This document shows positions 50,099-58,691 of a stretch of 64,000 nt of DNA, piece by piece (positions within the stretch are counted from its first letter, which is position 1; each line of letters starts with the position of its first letter). A model generated the notes under the pieces. The model saw only the letters and a list, made by a program, of their open reading frames with translations, searched no databases and was not told the origin of the DNA. A program made the translations under genes and the position numbers. The stretch is taken from the NCBI RefSeq assembly GCF_009664365.1, contig NZ_CP044310.1, forward strand, positions 4,028,501-4,092,500, in the 5' to 3' direction. This stretch comes from Paenibacillus xylanilyticus. GTDB taxonomy: Bacteria; Bacillota; Bacilli; Paenibacillales; Paenibacillaceae.

Positions 50099-50191
50099 AA
50101 GGAAATCCTCCTACACAGCCAGGACGATTAAGTCATAATCCCAGCTATTATCGTGACTTGAACTAAATCATACCGTTATCGAATTTCAGGT

Positions 50192-50596
50192 TCAGGATAT
50201 TCGAACTGTCGTTCCACAATATTCACATTCTGTCGACATATTCGGATATACTTTTGCTTTGGCTCCACATCCGGGGCAATTAACTGAAACAGCCTCTTGG
50301 GGTTTCTCAAACTCATCATCATGTTGTTCATACTCTTCATACTCTTCATCATATTCTTCCTCGTAATACTCTTCATGATTGGAATGGTGATGGTAAGGAT
50401 CAGCCCCATAAGCATGAGGGTGAAATTTCGGTTTACTACACATTCTAATCCCCGTTACAAGCACGATAACACCAGGTACAAAGAATATAATGGTACTAAT
50501 GATTGCAACATCCGTGCCTTCTGATACTAAAAACAGCGAGAAAAGAATAGTTAGCGATGAGATCAATATTAAGATGATCCCGAAAAATTTTTTCAC
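50192..50596 (-). CDS. Two-TM protein with C-terminal zinc ribbon, paralogue B
   Basis: The 134-residue protein has two N-terminal hydrophobic helices (FFGIILILISSLTILFSLF and AIISTIIFFVPGVIVLVTGI), a His/Asp/Glu-rich linker (YHHHSNHEEYYEEEYDEEYE), and the same C-terminal zinc ribbon as its downstream paralogue (VNCPGCGAKAKVYPNMSTEC). The start is GTG 50596 behind AGGAGG. The acidic, histidine-rich linker differs strongly from the neutral linker of paralogue A, while the ribbons stay conserved, so the ribbon is likely the functional part. Confidence 0.8.
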   Translation of the reverse strand: MKKFFGIILILISSLTILFSLFLVSEGTDVAIISTIIFFVPGVIVLVTGIRMCSKPKFHPHAYGADPYHHHSNHEEYYEEEYDEEYEEYEQHDDEFEKPQEAVSVNCPGCGAKAKVYPNMSTECEYCGTTVRIS

Positions 50597-50615
50597 AGCT
50601 TTTCCTCCTAAAAAC

Positions 50616-51359
50616 TCATGATTTGCTAGCGATTAATTGTCGATTCCGCTCAGTTAACCGGTGTTTTAATAGTGATAATTGCCCAGCAAGCCGCTCGCTA
50701 TTAATCCCTTCACCGGAAGCATATTGATTGGCAAGCTCACTATTCATTAATTCAATATCCAGCAAAATTTGGTGATCGTTATATGTAAGTGAATCTGGGG
50801 TAATGGGATCACTGTATCTTACTAGCTCAATGAGAGATTTGACATCTCTCCTATGCACATCCTCGGATGATGATAGAGAATTTCCCAGCGTATGATGTAA
50901 TTGTTGAAGAGCTTTTTCGATTAGCTGCAGGGTTACCATATTCGTTTGCACACCTGCTTCGAGACGTTGCGTATTTCGAATATAAATCATAATAATACCG
51001 CACAGAACCAATGCCAGTCCCAATGTTACGATATGTACTAACGTGAATAAGCGAAGTGAAAGATGAGCTATGCTTGTGAATAGAGAGTAAAAGACTACAC
51101 AAAGGAGGTAAAGGACTGCAACTACACCCAATGCTGTATAACCAGGCACAAACCGTTTAACCTGCTCCAAATTCCTCAAGATATAACGTACATAAATCCA
51201 GATAGCGGTAATCGCGACGTAGGAAGCGACCAGATTGATCCAAAATGCAACAGACCCAACTGCATCATTAAATATCGTAAATGAAACGACAGAGGTTACC
51301 ACGATACAGATCAGATAGATCGCATTTAAAATCAGGAAATTACTTTGTTTCGTAGTCAC
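50616..51359 (-). CDS. Four-TM membrane protein with cytoplasmic helical tail
   Basis: The 247-residue protein has four N-terminal hydrophobic helices (about residues 8-125) and a C-terminal soluble region predicted helical (MVTLQLIEKALQQLHHTLGNS and later LAGQLSLLKHRLTERNRQ). Its GTG at 51359 shares a base with the TAG stop of the SPFH gene (TAGTG), so the two are translationally coupled. I do not recognise its family. Its position between an SPFH/zinc-ribbon protein and two small TM-zinc-ribbon proteins suggests one membrane complex. Confidence 0.8.
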   Translation of the reverse strand: MTTKQSNFLILNAIYLICIVVTSVVSFTIFNDAVGSVAFWINLVASYVAITAIWIYVRYILRNLEQVKRFVPGYTALGVVAVLYLLCVVFYSLFTSIAHLSLRLFTLVHIVTLGLALVLCGIIMIYIRNTQRLEAGVQTNMVTLQLIEKALQQLHHTLGNSLSSSEDVHRRDVKSLIELVRYSDPITPDSLTYNDHQILLDIELMNSELANQYASGEGINSERLAGQLSLLKHRLTERNRQLIASKS

Positions 51360-52663
51360 TAGACCTGTCCCCCCTCTTGCAGATTGTGTCCGCAATCCAG
51401 ACAGAACTTCTGACCCGGTTTCACTTCATGCTGACATTGACTGCATTTTAATGCCAGATTGGTGCCACAGTTGCCGCAAAATTTGGTGTTTCCAGAATTC
51501 ATGTGGCTACATTTGGGACAAGGACTTGGCATGGGCTGATGACACTGAATACATTCTACAGCGTTCTCCGAATTATCTGCTCCGCACGAAGGGCATGCAT
51601 GATATTTGTCACCGCAATTAGGACAGAATTTGGTCCCCTTTTGTAATGAATGTCCACAATTATTGCAATCCGTTGATGCTGCTTCCTTTTTTAAAGACTT
51701 ACCGCATTTACTGCAAAAAGAGGCTTGTTCCTGATTCGGATGGTGGCAGTGCTCGCACATATGCATGGTTGGCGTTTCAGTAGTGGACATAACCCGTGAC
51801 ATTTGGGACATTTCATTACTGAAGGAACCTCCGAGACCTACACCCATCCCCATACCAAGCCCTGCACCCATAATGTCGGACTGCATGCTTCCTTCATTTT
51901 TGGCTGCCCCTTCAAGCGTATCGAAAGAGCGTTCCTGCTGATAGGTGTATCCGATAATATCCATCTCGGCTTTACGTGCCAGTGCTTCCCTCAACCGGAT
52001 GACCGAAGGGTCCTCTTCAGGCAGATTGATATTGTGTATATACAGATTAATTAATTCGATGCCGAACTCATCAAATGTGGAAGCTATTGTATCTGCAAAA
52101 TGCCGGGATATTTCTGCGATATAGGCGTTGATTTCCAATACACTAACTTTTCTATGTACTAAATAGGAAGACAACATGGAGTTAATATTCATAATGATCA
52201 ACCCGCGGAAATAATTGACCAGATTGATTTGGTTAAATTCAGGCAATGTTCCTACCAATTTGACCAGAAACTTGCGTGAATCAGCAATTTTGATCCCCAT
52301 CTGTCCAAAAGTCCTTACAGGAACGATAATGTTATATTTGGGGTCTTGAATCTGAATCGGATTCGCTGTTCCCCATTTGACATCCAGAGCGCTTACTTGG
52401 TTTACATACCATACTTCTGCTGCAAAAGGTGACTTCCCACCGAACGGTAGGTTAACAATCCGGTTCAAAATCGGAATATTCGCGGTACTCAACGTATGGC
52501 GTCCCGGACCGAATAAATCTAAAGCCCTTCCATCCTTAAAAAGTATGGCTTGTTGTGATTGATTCACAATCAGTTGAGTCCACGTTCCCAGTTCATTCTC
52601 TGGATGCTTCCAGGCAAACACATCGGGTGAGCCATCATACTTAATTACATCAATAATTGCCAT
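51359..52663 (-). CDS. SPFH domain protein with five C-terminal zinc ribbons (YdjI-like)
   Basis: The 434-residue protein begins with an SPFH/band-7 domain (about residues 5-215: IIDVIKYDGSPDVFAWKHPEN, ...SALDVKWGTANPIQIQDPKYN, ...LYIHNINLPEED). A helical and Gly/Met-rich linker follows (GAGLGMGMGVGLGGS), then five zinc ribbons of type CxxC-x(12-14)-CxxC (CEHCHH, CNNCGH, CPSCGA, CPKCSH, CSQCQH). This is the layout of Bacillus YdjI and the so-called virion core-like proteins. YdjI acts with PspA and YdjGH at the membrane in the envelope stress response. No pspA is present here. ATG 52663 has GAGG upstream. It heads the operon 51359-50616-50192-49616. Confidence 0.9.
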   Translation of the reverse strand: MAIIDVIKYDGSPDVFAWKHPENELGTWTQLIVNQSQQAILFKDGRALDLFGPGRHTLSTANIPILNRIVNLPFGGKSPFAAEVWYVNQVSALDVKWGTANPIQIQDPKYNIIVPVRTFGQMGIKIADSRKFLVKLVGTLPEFNQINLVNYFRGLIIMNINSMLSSYLVHRKVSVLEINAYIAEISRHFADTIASTFDEFGIELINLYIHNINLPEEDPSVIRLREALARKAEMDIIGYTYQQERSFDTLEGAAKNEGSMQSDIMGAGLGMGMGVGLGGSFSNEMSQMSRVMSTTETPTMHMCEHCHHPNQEQASFCSKCGKSLKKEAASTDCNNCGHSLQKGTKFCPNCGDKYHACPSCGADNSENAVECIQCHQPMPSPCPKCSHMNSGNTKFCGNCGTNLALKCSQCQHEVKPGQKFCLDCGHNLQEGGQV

Positions 52664-52879
52664 GTTCAATTCCTCACTTCAGTATATGATTACTACAAAA
52701 GCTCAATCAGCTATACTTCTAAAATCTCACTTATTAAACAAACTAGTTAAACGACTATATATTATTCTACGGAATTCTTGTTTAAGCATTGCTATTTTAC
52801 CATTTCTAACCTCCTTCCGCATCAAAATAGTTCATTTTTCCTGTGTTATTTTTCCTAAAAAATGATTTTTGCTCCAGGC

Positions 52880-52920
52880 AAAAAAACGCCTTTTGGCATT
52901 TAGAATGCAAAAGACGCTTA
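52880..52920 (-). terminator. Terminator of the ankyrin gene
   Basis: AAGCGTCTTTTGCATTC pairs with AATGCCAAAAGGCGTT around TA and is followed by six T on the minus strand. Confidence 0.85.
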
Positions 52921-52964
52921 AAAGTGATTTCGTATTAACTTTATGAAAAGTATACTCATGTCTT

Positions 52965-54032
52965 CTAGTTTAAAATCGCTTCGATAAATGGTAGAGGTTC
53001 CTTCAAAAATGCATCAAACGTTCCGAGGTTCCCATATTCCTGATGTTCTATATCAACGAAACCAATATTCTTTTTACTGGGATTCCAGACCAGATGAATA
53101 TGGGAGTATTGATCTACATCCGCGGATAAACGAAGCAATTTCTGTCTGCCCATCTTCATCTCCACAGTGTCTAACAGACTAAAGAACTCTATATATTTAA
53201 TCCCTGATTCGTTATCAGGCAATTCCAATCTCCACGATCCTTCGTTAAGAAAATGAACGAGTTCCTTCGGCAGCTTGTAAGGCTTCAACGCATGCAACTT
53301 GTTACTTAGGTCATGGAATTCCTTCGGTTCGCGAGCCTTTAAGTAATCGGCCATCTCGTCATTTTTTTGACTAACCGCAATCGTGTATGCCCGTTCTCCA
53401 TCCTTTTCCTGAATGGTCACATCTGCCCCCTGTTCCACGAGAAATTGAACCATCTTCATATTGTTGTTACGAGCAGCGACAGTAAGCGGGGTTGCTCTAT
53501 AAGGGTACACCATATCCGGTTCGTTATAGTTAATGTCTACCCCTTCATCCAGCAAGTACTGTATTGTTCTCATATCATGGTCAGACACTGCTGTGCGCAA
53601 TGTTTTCCCAGCATATTTTCGAATATCCAGTCCAAGCTCGTTCAGCACAGCTATATTTTTTTTGTTGCCGTAATAGGCTTCATCGTACGCACTCGATTTC
53701 ACCTTGCTTAAACCAGTCAACTTCGCACCCTTCTGATGCAGGTACCGGATAACCTCTTCCCCGCCATATCTGGCTGCAGTAAGAATAGATGGCTTACCTT
53801 TCATATTGAGATTGACGCCGTTCTCTACGAATAGCTCTACGATCTTCTTTTGATTGGTGATCAGAGCAAGCTCGAGCGGTGTCAAAGCTATGTATTTGCT
53901 GAGGGCAATAGGTTCTTCCAAGTCCACACCCCCTCTAATCCTTTCTTCTACGGCAGCAGTGTCTCCCTTATAGATCGCCATGGCGAAATCAGGCAGCGTT
54001 TTAAACGTTCCTTGACTTCCAATTTTGAACAA
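52965..54032 (-). CDS. Ankyrin-repeat protein with SUKH-like C-terminal domain
   Basis: The 355-residue soluble protein carries about seven ankyrin repeats up to residue 245, including LTPLELALITNQKKIVELFVENGVNLN and ATPLTVAARNNNMKMVQFLVEQGADV. The C-terminal 100 residues look like a SUKH/SMI1-KNR4 domain: LPKELVHFLNEGSWRLELPD, then IKYIEFFSLLDTVEM, a strand HIHLVWNPS and the ending LGTFDAFLKEPLPFIEA. SUKH proteins are common immunity proteins against polymorphic toxins. The start is TTG 54032 behind GGGAGGG. No toxin gene is adjacent. The ankyrin part is certain; the SUKH call is from pattern memory. Confidence 0.82.
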   Translation of the reverse strand: MFKIGSQGTFKTLPDFAMAIYKGDTAAVEERIRGGVDLEEPIALSKYIALTPLELALITNQKKIVELFVENGVNLNMKGKPSILTAARYGGEEVIRYLHQKGAKLTGLSKVKSSAYDEAYYGNKKNIAVLNELGLDIRKYAGKTLRTAVSDHDMRTIQYLLDEGVDINYNEPDMVYPYRATPLTVAARNNNMKMVQFLVEQGADVTIQEKDGERAYTIAVSQKNDEMADYLKAREPKEFHDLSNKLHALKPYKLPKELVHFLNEGSWRLELPDNESGIKYIEFFSLLDTVEMKMGRQKLLRLSADVDQYSHIHLVWNPSKKNIGFVDIEHQEYGNLGTFDAFLKEPLPFIEAILN

Positions 54033-54218
54033 AGGTGTACCCTCCCAGTTAGTTTAAATTGAATATGAAAACTACTTTTAATCATCTACTCTATTATACC
54101 TTCGATCTATATTTTTTGCCTAAACGGATCTCATCTCCTTTACCCCATTTGAGCTCTGCACTTTCCTATGCTAATATTATGAACACCTATTTTATAAACA
54201 ACCTCAGAAAGGAACATT

Positions 54219-55241
54219 ATGAATCCTTCATCCGTACAATCTATTTTTCAACAACAGATTCCGTCATTGGATCTGCGAAGCTGTCTCGTCAGCATGCAAG
54301 GGGAGAACATATACAAGCATTATCGCAATCAAGAGGCAGCAAGTCAGATCGCCAAAGTCAATTCTTGCACCAAAAGCGTGCTGTCTGCACTTATCTGTAT
54401 CGCTATGGATCACGGTTGGCTGCCAGATGCTTCTACGCCATTGTCCACCTTTTTTCCGGCGCTGGTTTCAGATCCTGACCCCCGTAAATCGCAAATTACC
54501 CTGGAACAGCTGCTAACCATGACAGCAGGTTTCAACTGGGATGAGTTTGGCGGACAGAATTCGTTTCCACGTATGACACGCACCGAGCATTGGGTGAACT
54601 TTGCATTGGAACAACGTCTCAGTCATACACCCGGAACCCATATGGAATACAATTCGGGGGTCTCCCAAATTCTTGCGGCCATCCTTATGCAACATACTGG
54701 AATGAGTGTAGCTGGATTCGCAGAACGTTATTTATTTGGTCCTTTAGGGATTACCGAGTACCATTGGGAGTGTGATCCTCAGGGTGTGCATACAGGAGGC
54801 TTCGGGTTAAAAATGATGCCCGATGATTTGCTGAAATTCGGTCAGCTCTTCTTGCAGGAAGGCATGTGGCATGGTGAGCGTTTGATTTCAAGTGAACTGG
54901 TTAACCGTTCTACAGAAGCATTCATTACCGTGACACCACCGAACCGTGGGAGCTACGGCTGGCACTGGTGGGTCGATACTTGCAAGAGTGATGAATCATC
55001 TGAATTTAGTGAAGAACGTACGCCAACGCCTTCGTCAGAGTCCACATCCATTAACAGCGCTGACCGAAACAAAACTGTACTCGACTATTATTACGCCCGC
55101 GGATTTGGCGGTCAGTTTGTATACATTGTTCCTCAGCTGGAGCTAGTTACGGTCCTGACGAACGACAAGCGAAAAAAGGAAAAGCCTCCTTTGGATGTTT
55201 TCCCTAGATTGATCGCTCCACAGTTAATTGGCCAATTGTAG
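54219..55241 (+). CDS. Beta-lactamase family serine hydrolase (penicillin-binding-like)
   Basis: The 340-residue protein belongs to the beta-lactamase/AmpC-like (class C, Pfam Beta-lactamase) hydrolases. It has SxxK as S49-C-T-K52, a YxN motif in HMEYNSGV, and the third motif appears as ARGFGGQ near the end. There is no signal peptide, so it is likely cytoplasmic, as for EstB-like esterases. A Ser/Glu-rich insert (DESSEFSEERTPTPSSESTS) interrupts the domain near residue 275. An AGAAAGGA site precedes the ATG. The substrate is unknown. Confidence 0.9.
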   Translation: MNPSSVQSIFQQQIPSLDLRSCLVSMQGENIYKHYRNQEAASQIAKVNSCTKSVLSALICIAMDHGWLPDASTPLSTFFPALVSDPDPRKSQITLEQLLTMTAGFNWDEFGGQNSFPRMTRTEHWVNFALEQRLSHTPGTHMEYNSGVSQILAAILMQHTGMSVAGFAERYLFGPLGITEYHWECDPQGVHTGGFGLKMMPDDLLKFGQLFLQEGMWHGERLISSELVNRSTEAFITVTPPNRGSYGWHWWVDTCKSDESSEFSEERTPTPSSESTSINSADRNKTVLDYYYARGFGGQFVYIVPQLELVTVLTNDKRKKEKPPLDVFPRLIAPQLIGQL

Positions 55242-55273
55242 GCCGCATCTATCAGTTTATATAAATCCTTTAT

Positions 55274-55312
55274 AACCCCAACCATGACCAGATATTTTCT
55301 GATGGTTGGGGT
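55274..55312. terminator. Hairpin between convergent serine hydrolase genes
   Basis: AACCCCAACCAT pairs with ATGGTTGGGGTT around a 15-base loop. Neither side has a good T-run, so it is a probable but unproved terminator for both converging genes. Confidence 0.5.
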
Positions 55313-55335
55313 TGCTCGCGTACATTTTTACCTCG

Positions 55336-56367
55336 TTACACCTCAAAAAGTGTCTCTTCAATCGCACGCGTTATCGGATACGGACCTGACTCCCTATTGG
55401 AGAGAACGACCAGTTGCGCCGCATGTTCAGGATATACCGAAGACATAAACGACACGCCAGGATCAAATCCCATGACATGTATTTTGAATATCCCTTCATT
55501 TTTCAGATCAACCCAGACACCACGTCCATAGTAAGTCTCTTCTTCTTCATGAACATGAGGTGTGATCAGTTGTTGTGTTGTCGATTCATTCAGTAATTGA
55601 TAAGTTAACAGTCCATCCCAGAAATGAATCATATCAGGTGCTGTTGTATATGCCCCACCATCGGCTCCACCCTTGATAGGGATCGAGAATATGTTGGTGT
55701 TCCAGGTTCCATCCTCATGGTCGATATATCCGATTGCTGTGTTTCGAGGAAGCTGATCGGTCAAAAAGTAACCGGAATTCGTCATTCCGCACCGTTTAAA
55801 AATGTGTTCCTCTACATATTCCGTGAAGGGTTGTCCCGATTGTTCTTCCACAATTAAGCCTAACACGACAAATCCCGCATTATTATAGTGAAAACGTTCA
55901 CCCGGAGCTGACTTCATAGGCAGATGCTGGAACATTGGCAAAAAGTCGCTCCCATTCCGCATGGAATAGACAGGCCGTTCTTTCCACAATTCAGCGAAAT
56001 TCTCCATGACCTCTTCATCAAAGTAATCCGGTATGCCTGAGGTGTGCGTTAGCAAATGATGAATGGTAATCTCCTTGTTCCACTGAGGAAAATCAATAGT
56101 AGTTAATGCATCCACTAGCTTTGTGTCATATGACAGCCTGCCCTGTTCAATCAGTTGACATATGCTCACTGCCGTAAATATTTTGCACCCTGAAGCAATT
56201 CCGAATCGGGTATCGATCTGGTTGAGAAGCTCATCGCTGCGATTCGCGTATCCACGGCTCAGATTTAAAAGTGTCTGTCCGTTTTGTTTTAACAGAACTA
56301 CACCTGAAAAATCATTAGAATTCATTACTTCTTCCACTTTATGTGCTGCATCCGTCATACTCGCCAT
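55336..56367 (-). CDS. Beta-lactamase family serine hydrolase
   Basis: The 343-residue hydrolase has SxxK as S59-G-C-K62 (FGIASGCKIFTAVSI), YxN in FHYNNAGFVVLGLI and a late HxM-GF block (KIHVMGFDPGVSF). It resembles D-alanyl-D-alanine carboxypeptidase/esterase relatives of AmpC. No signal peptide is present. The protein is clearly related in fold to the convergent gene at 54219 but diverged, so they are not a recent duplicate. Substrate unknown. Confidence 0.9.
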   Translation of the reverse strand: MASMTDAAHKVEEVMNSNDFSGVVLLKQNGQTLLNLSRGYANRSDELLNQIDTRFGIASGCKIFTAVSICQLIEQGRLSYDTKLVDALTTIDFPQWNKEITIHHLLTHTSGIPDYFDEEVMENFAELWKERPVYSMRNGSDFLPMFQHLPMKSAPGERFHYNNAGFVVLGLIVEEQSGQPFTEYVEEHIFKRCGMTNSGYFLTDQLPRNTAIGYIDHEDGTWNTNIFSIPIKGGADGGAYTTAPDMIHFWDGLLTYQLLNESTTQQLITPHVHEEEETYYGRGVWVDLKNEGIFKIHVMGFDPGVSFMSSVYPEHAAQLVVLSNRESGPYPITRAIEETLFEV

Positions 56368-56413
56368 TTATAATTCACCTACTGTATTGATTTTTTCAAG
56401 AAACATATCTTTC

Positions 56414-56847
56414 TTAATCAGCCTTGTTATAAATCTCATATCGGTTAGCAGTTACAAATTCAGCTCCCTTTTCAGAGCAAGCTCCATACTTTTCGTAATT
56501 ACTCCTGCCTTCTGACAAAGTCATATGGTTGGGTCCACTATAACGGCTTGGCTCATTGTTACCATCGTCCTCCCAGAAGCAAACTGGGCAAATATCATAT
56601 TCTCCTCGTTGTTCCAAGGTTTCGTAATGACAACAGGGACAGGGTAATAAAGTAATAATTTCTCTACGTAGCCTTCAACCTCAATATGGCTTCCTACGAT
56701 CTTTGAGACGAGTTTAGATAAATATTCTTTAGGAATTCCGTAGAAACTGCCTTCTGTAACCTTCAATAACAATTCATTGTAACGGTTGTCCATTACATCA
56801 TGTGTTGGTACATCTGAACTTAAGAGTTCCTCCTGCAGCTCTATCAC
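56414..56847 (-). pseudogene. CPCC family cysteine-rich protein gene, frameshifted
   Basis: The 5' part reads as an ORF from GTG 56847 (MIELQEELLSSDVPTHDVMD ... VEGYVEKLLLYYP). The 3' part, in another frame, reads CPCCHYETLEQRGEYDICPV followed by CFWEDDGNNEPSRYSG, PNHMTL and ending at 56414. Joined at the TATTACCC junction they give one normal CPCC-type protein of about 145 residues, with cysteine pairs CPCC and CPVC forming a likely zinc or metal site. A single missing C in the run near 56642-56644 restores the frame. No start codon exists for the 3' part alone. The gene is broken, or the sequence has a one-base error. Confidence 0.75.
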
Positions 56848-56873
56848 CCCTAAATGTAGCTATTCTCTATCCT

Positions 56874-57356
56874 TTAAGATTCCTCTATAAGCCCCTTTAC
56901 TTTTGATTCAAATACATCCCACTTTAGATCAAACCCCTTTTCAAAGCTCCACCCGTTTGAACGGAGTTTCTCGCCTAAATCAATGAAACTAGCACGCTGC
57001 TCCTCGTTTAAGCTCACATCAAAAAGTTCTTCACTATACTTGAACTTATCCAAGTACTCGAGCAATTCCCAGAACGTATCATCTTTCTTATTGTCTTCCT
57101 CCATTCCATGATTTAAGAGAATTGAATCAAGGGCATCATCAAGTTTCTCTGTAACAAGGGTTTCATTCTGCCAATTATGATCGATTTGGTACTGAATCGC
57201 CTCTTCAAGTTGAGCTAGATCTCTGTAAATGGAAGAATTCAATAATTCATTTTTAATTTCTTGCTTCCTGCCTGCACGTTCATGATTTTGAAAAAACGCT
57301 AAATTCCCGAGCAGTGAGAATATTAAAATTACTTTAAACCAGTCTGATTTTTTCAT
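56874..57356 (-). CDS. Hypothetical single-TM protein
   Basis: The 160-residue product has one N-terminal hydrophobic helix (WFKVILIFSLLGNLAFF) and a mostly helical acidic exterior or cytoplasmic part (IYRDLAQLEEAIQYQIDHNWQNE). It is not recognised. ATG 57356 has GAGGAG nearby; a start at 57374 is less likely. It sits next to the frameshifted CPCC gene on the same strand. Confidence 0.7.
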   Translation of the reverse strand: MKKSDWFKVILIFSLLGNLAFFQNHERAGRKQEIKNELLNSSIYRDLAQLEEAIQYQIDHNWQNETLVTEKLDDALDSILLNHGMEEDNKKDDTFWELLEYLDKFKYSEELFDVSLNEEQRASFIDLGEKLRSNGWSFEKGFDLKWDVFESKVKGLIEES

Positions 57357-57748
57357 GCTCTCCTCTTTTATCAAAGACTATAGTCAACCTAATGTTGCTT
57401 AATTGCATAGTACTTTTTATGGGTTCTTAGTAAGGGTATATTCCTACTAGCAAAATTCTTGAATTTTAGTATAGCTATGCTCCCCTGTCTGTAACTTTAA
57501 TGAATGCTTACCTACTAAAGCACTAATTCCCCATACGTGGTGCTGACATTCCAGATCGTATAGCTTTATTTAGAAACAACATCATTTATTAAACGCTTCT
57601 TCTTATGGTTTGGTTTGTTATTAACACTAAAATATCCAGCTCTCTGGTTGAATGTTCCCGATAAAATAAAAAAGCCGCTCTATAAGCGACATTAATCGGA
57701 ATATGTTTTTATCTCTCGACATCTGAAGAAAGCCAAGATAGTTAATCA
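57357..57748. other. Intergenic stretch, AT-rich
   Basis: This roughly 390-base gap holds the terminator of the DUF1361 gene (57668-57690) and no clear gene. A 32-codon minus-strand frame (FNQRAGYFSVNNKPNHKKK, ending near 57570) has no start codon and I do not call it. Confidence 0.5.
57668..57691 (-). terminator. Terminator of the DUF1361 gene
   Basis: GTCGCT pairs with AGCGGC around TATAG and is followed by six T on the minus strand. Confidence 0.75.
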
Positions 57749-58432
57749 TCACTTTTTATATGTAGACTTTGCATTAACGAGATAATACAGCGTCACGTAG
57801 ATGGTAAGAATAAATACGCCAAAAAACAGGCAAAATGCAAGTGATGGACGACTGATACTTTCTATCATTAAGTTAAACAGTGTATCACGGTTAGTTAGTG
57901 CATCCCAGCTGTTGAGTCGGTAGACCCTGCCGAGCAAGACACCGTAACTTCCCAACGCACAACCCGCCAATACAAAGACCCATGATGCCACATTTCCCAA
58001 TTTTCGATGTATGACCTCCTGAAGCTGATACATGGACAAAAAACCGAGCAGCAGACCTGTCCAGACAAACATCAACAAGACAATCAGATCGTACCAGTAC
58101 TTGTAATCCAGACCATTGCCAACATAATAACGGGAGCTTCGCGCCGTCAAATGAACAAGATCCGTTACGATATAAGACGCATTCGGGAAAAACAACAACC
58201 ATAAGAGCCCACTTGCCACCGCAAGCCATGGAGCAGCTCTCCACTTCGATACACTGAAGCCATATGATATGTAAGAGAAAACAAAAGGAATCCAAGCCAA
58301 GAAGAGATTCCAGATGAGAAATCGGTAATAACGTTGGTCCAGCCAATCAGCAGCTGCAAAGTACAGTCCTACTGTCACCACAGTAACTAAGCTTAGGAAA
58401 ATAAAAACTTTAAAATAATTCAGCTGTCTCAA
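57749..58432 (-). CDS. DUF1361 membrane protein
   Basis: The 227-residue protein has about six hydrophobic segments and the DUF1361 core: NLFLAWIPFVFSYI, LLWLLFFPNASYIVTDLVHL, DYKYWYDLIVLLMFVWTGLLLGF and LGSYGVLLGRVYRLNSWD. The start is TTG 58432. The family function is unknown to me. It is monocistronic, with a terminator downstream. Confidence 0.88.
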   Translation of the reverse strand: MRQLNYFKVFIFLSLVTVVTVGLYFAAADWLDQRYYRFLIWNLFLAWIPFVFSYISYGFSVSKWRAAPWLAVASGLLWLLFFPNASYIVTDLVHLTARSSRYYVGNGLDYKYWYDLIVLLMFVWTGLLLGFLSMYQLQEVIHRKLGNVASWVFVLAGCALGSYGVLLGRVYRLNSWDALTNRDTLFNLMIESISRPSLAFCLFFGVFILTIYVTLYYLVNAKSTYKK

Positions 58433-58620
58433 TAGTGCCTACCTCACTTATTTTCGGAAATTGCGAATGATCACTTCCATCCTCATCCTAAAAATTGGAT
58501 TAATCACCACATTAGGATCATACCACGTAATCCGTGAGAAACAAATTTAACCGAGTGTTCGGTACTGCTTGAGGTCCGTTGAAAAATATTATGCCAATAG
58601 TGGAATCCATACTTGCATAG

Positions 58621-58663
58621 CAAAAAAGCGGCTGTTCCGTTAATAGCAGCAAGCCGCTTTTAT
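58621..58663 (-). terminator. Terminator of the ECF41 operon
   Basis: AAAAGCGGCT pairs with AGCCGCTTTT across a 14-base loop and is followed by TTTGC on the minus strand, between the sigma gene and the DUF1361 gene. Confidence 0.85.
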
Positions 58664-58691
58664 TTGTTCACTTCTTCTTCTCCGTTGCCGT

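Noticed and set aside
57570..57690. Small minus-strand ORF (FNQRAGYFSVNNKPNHKKK)
   Set aside because: No start codon, no ribosome binding site, and it overlaps the DUF1361 terminator.
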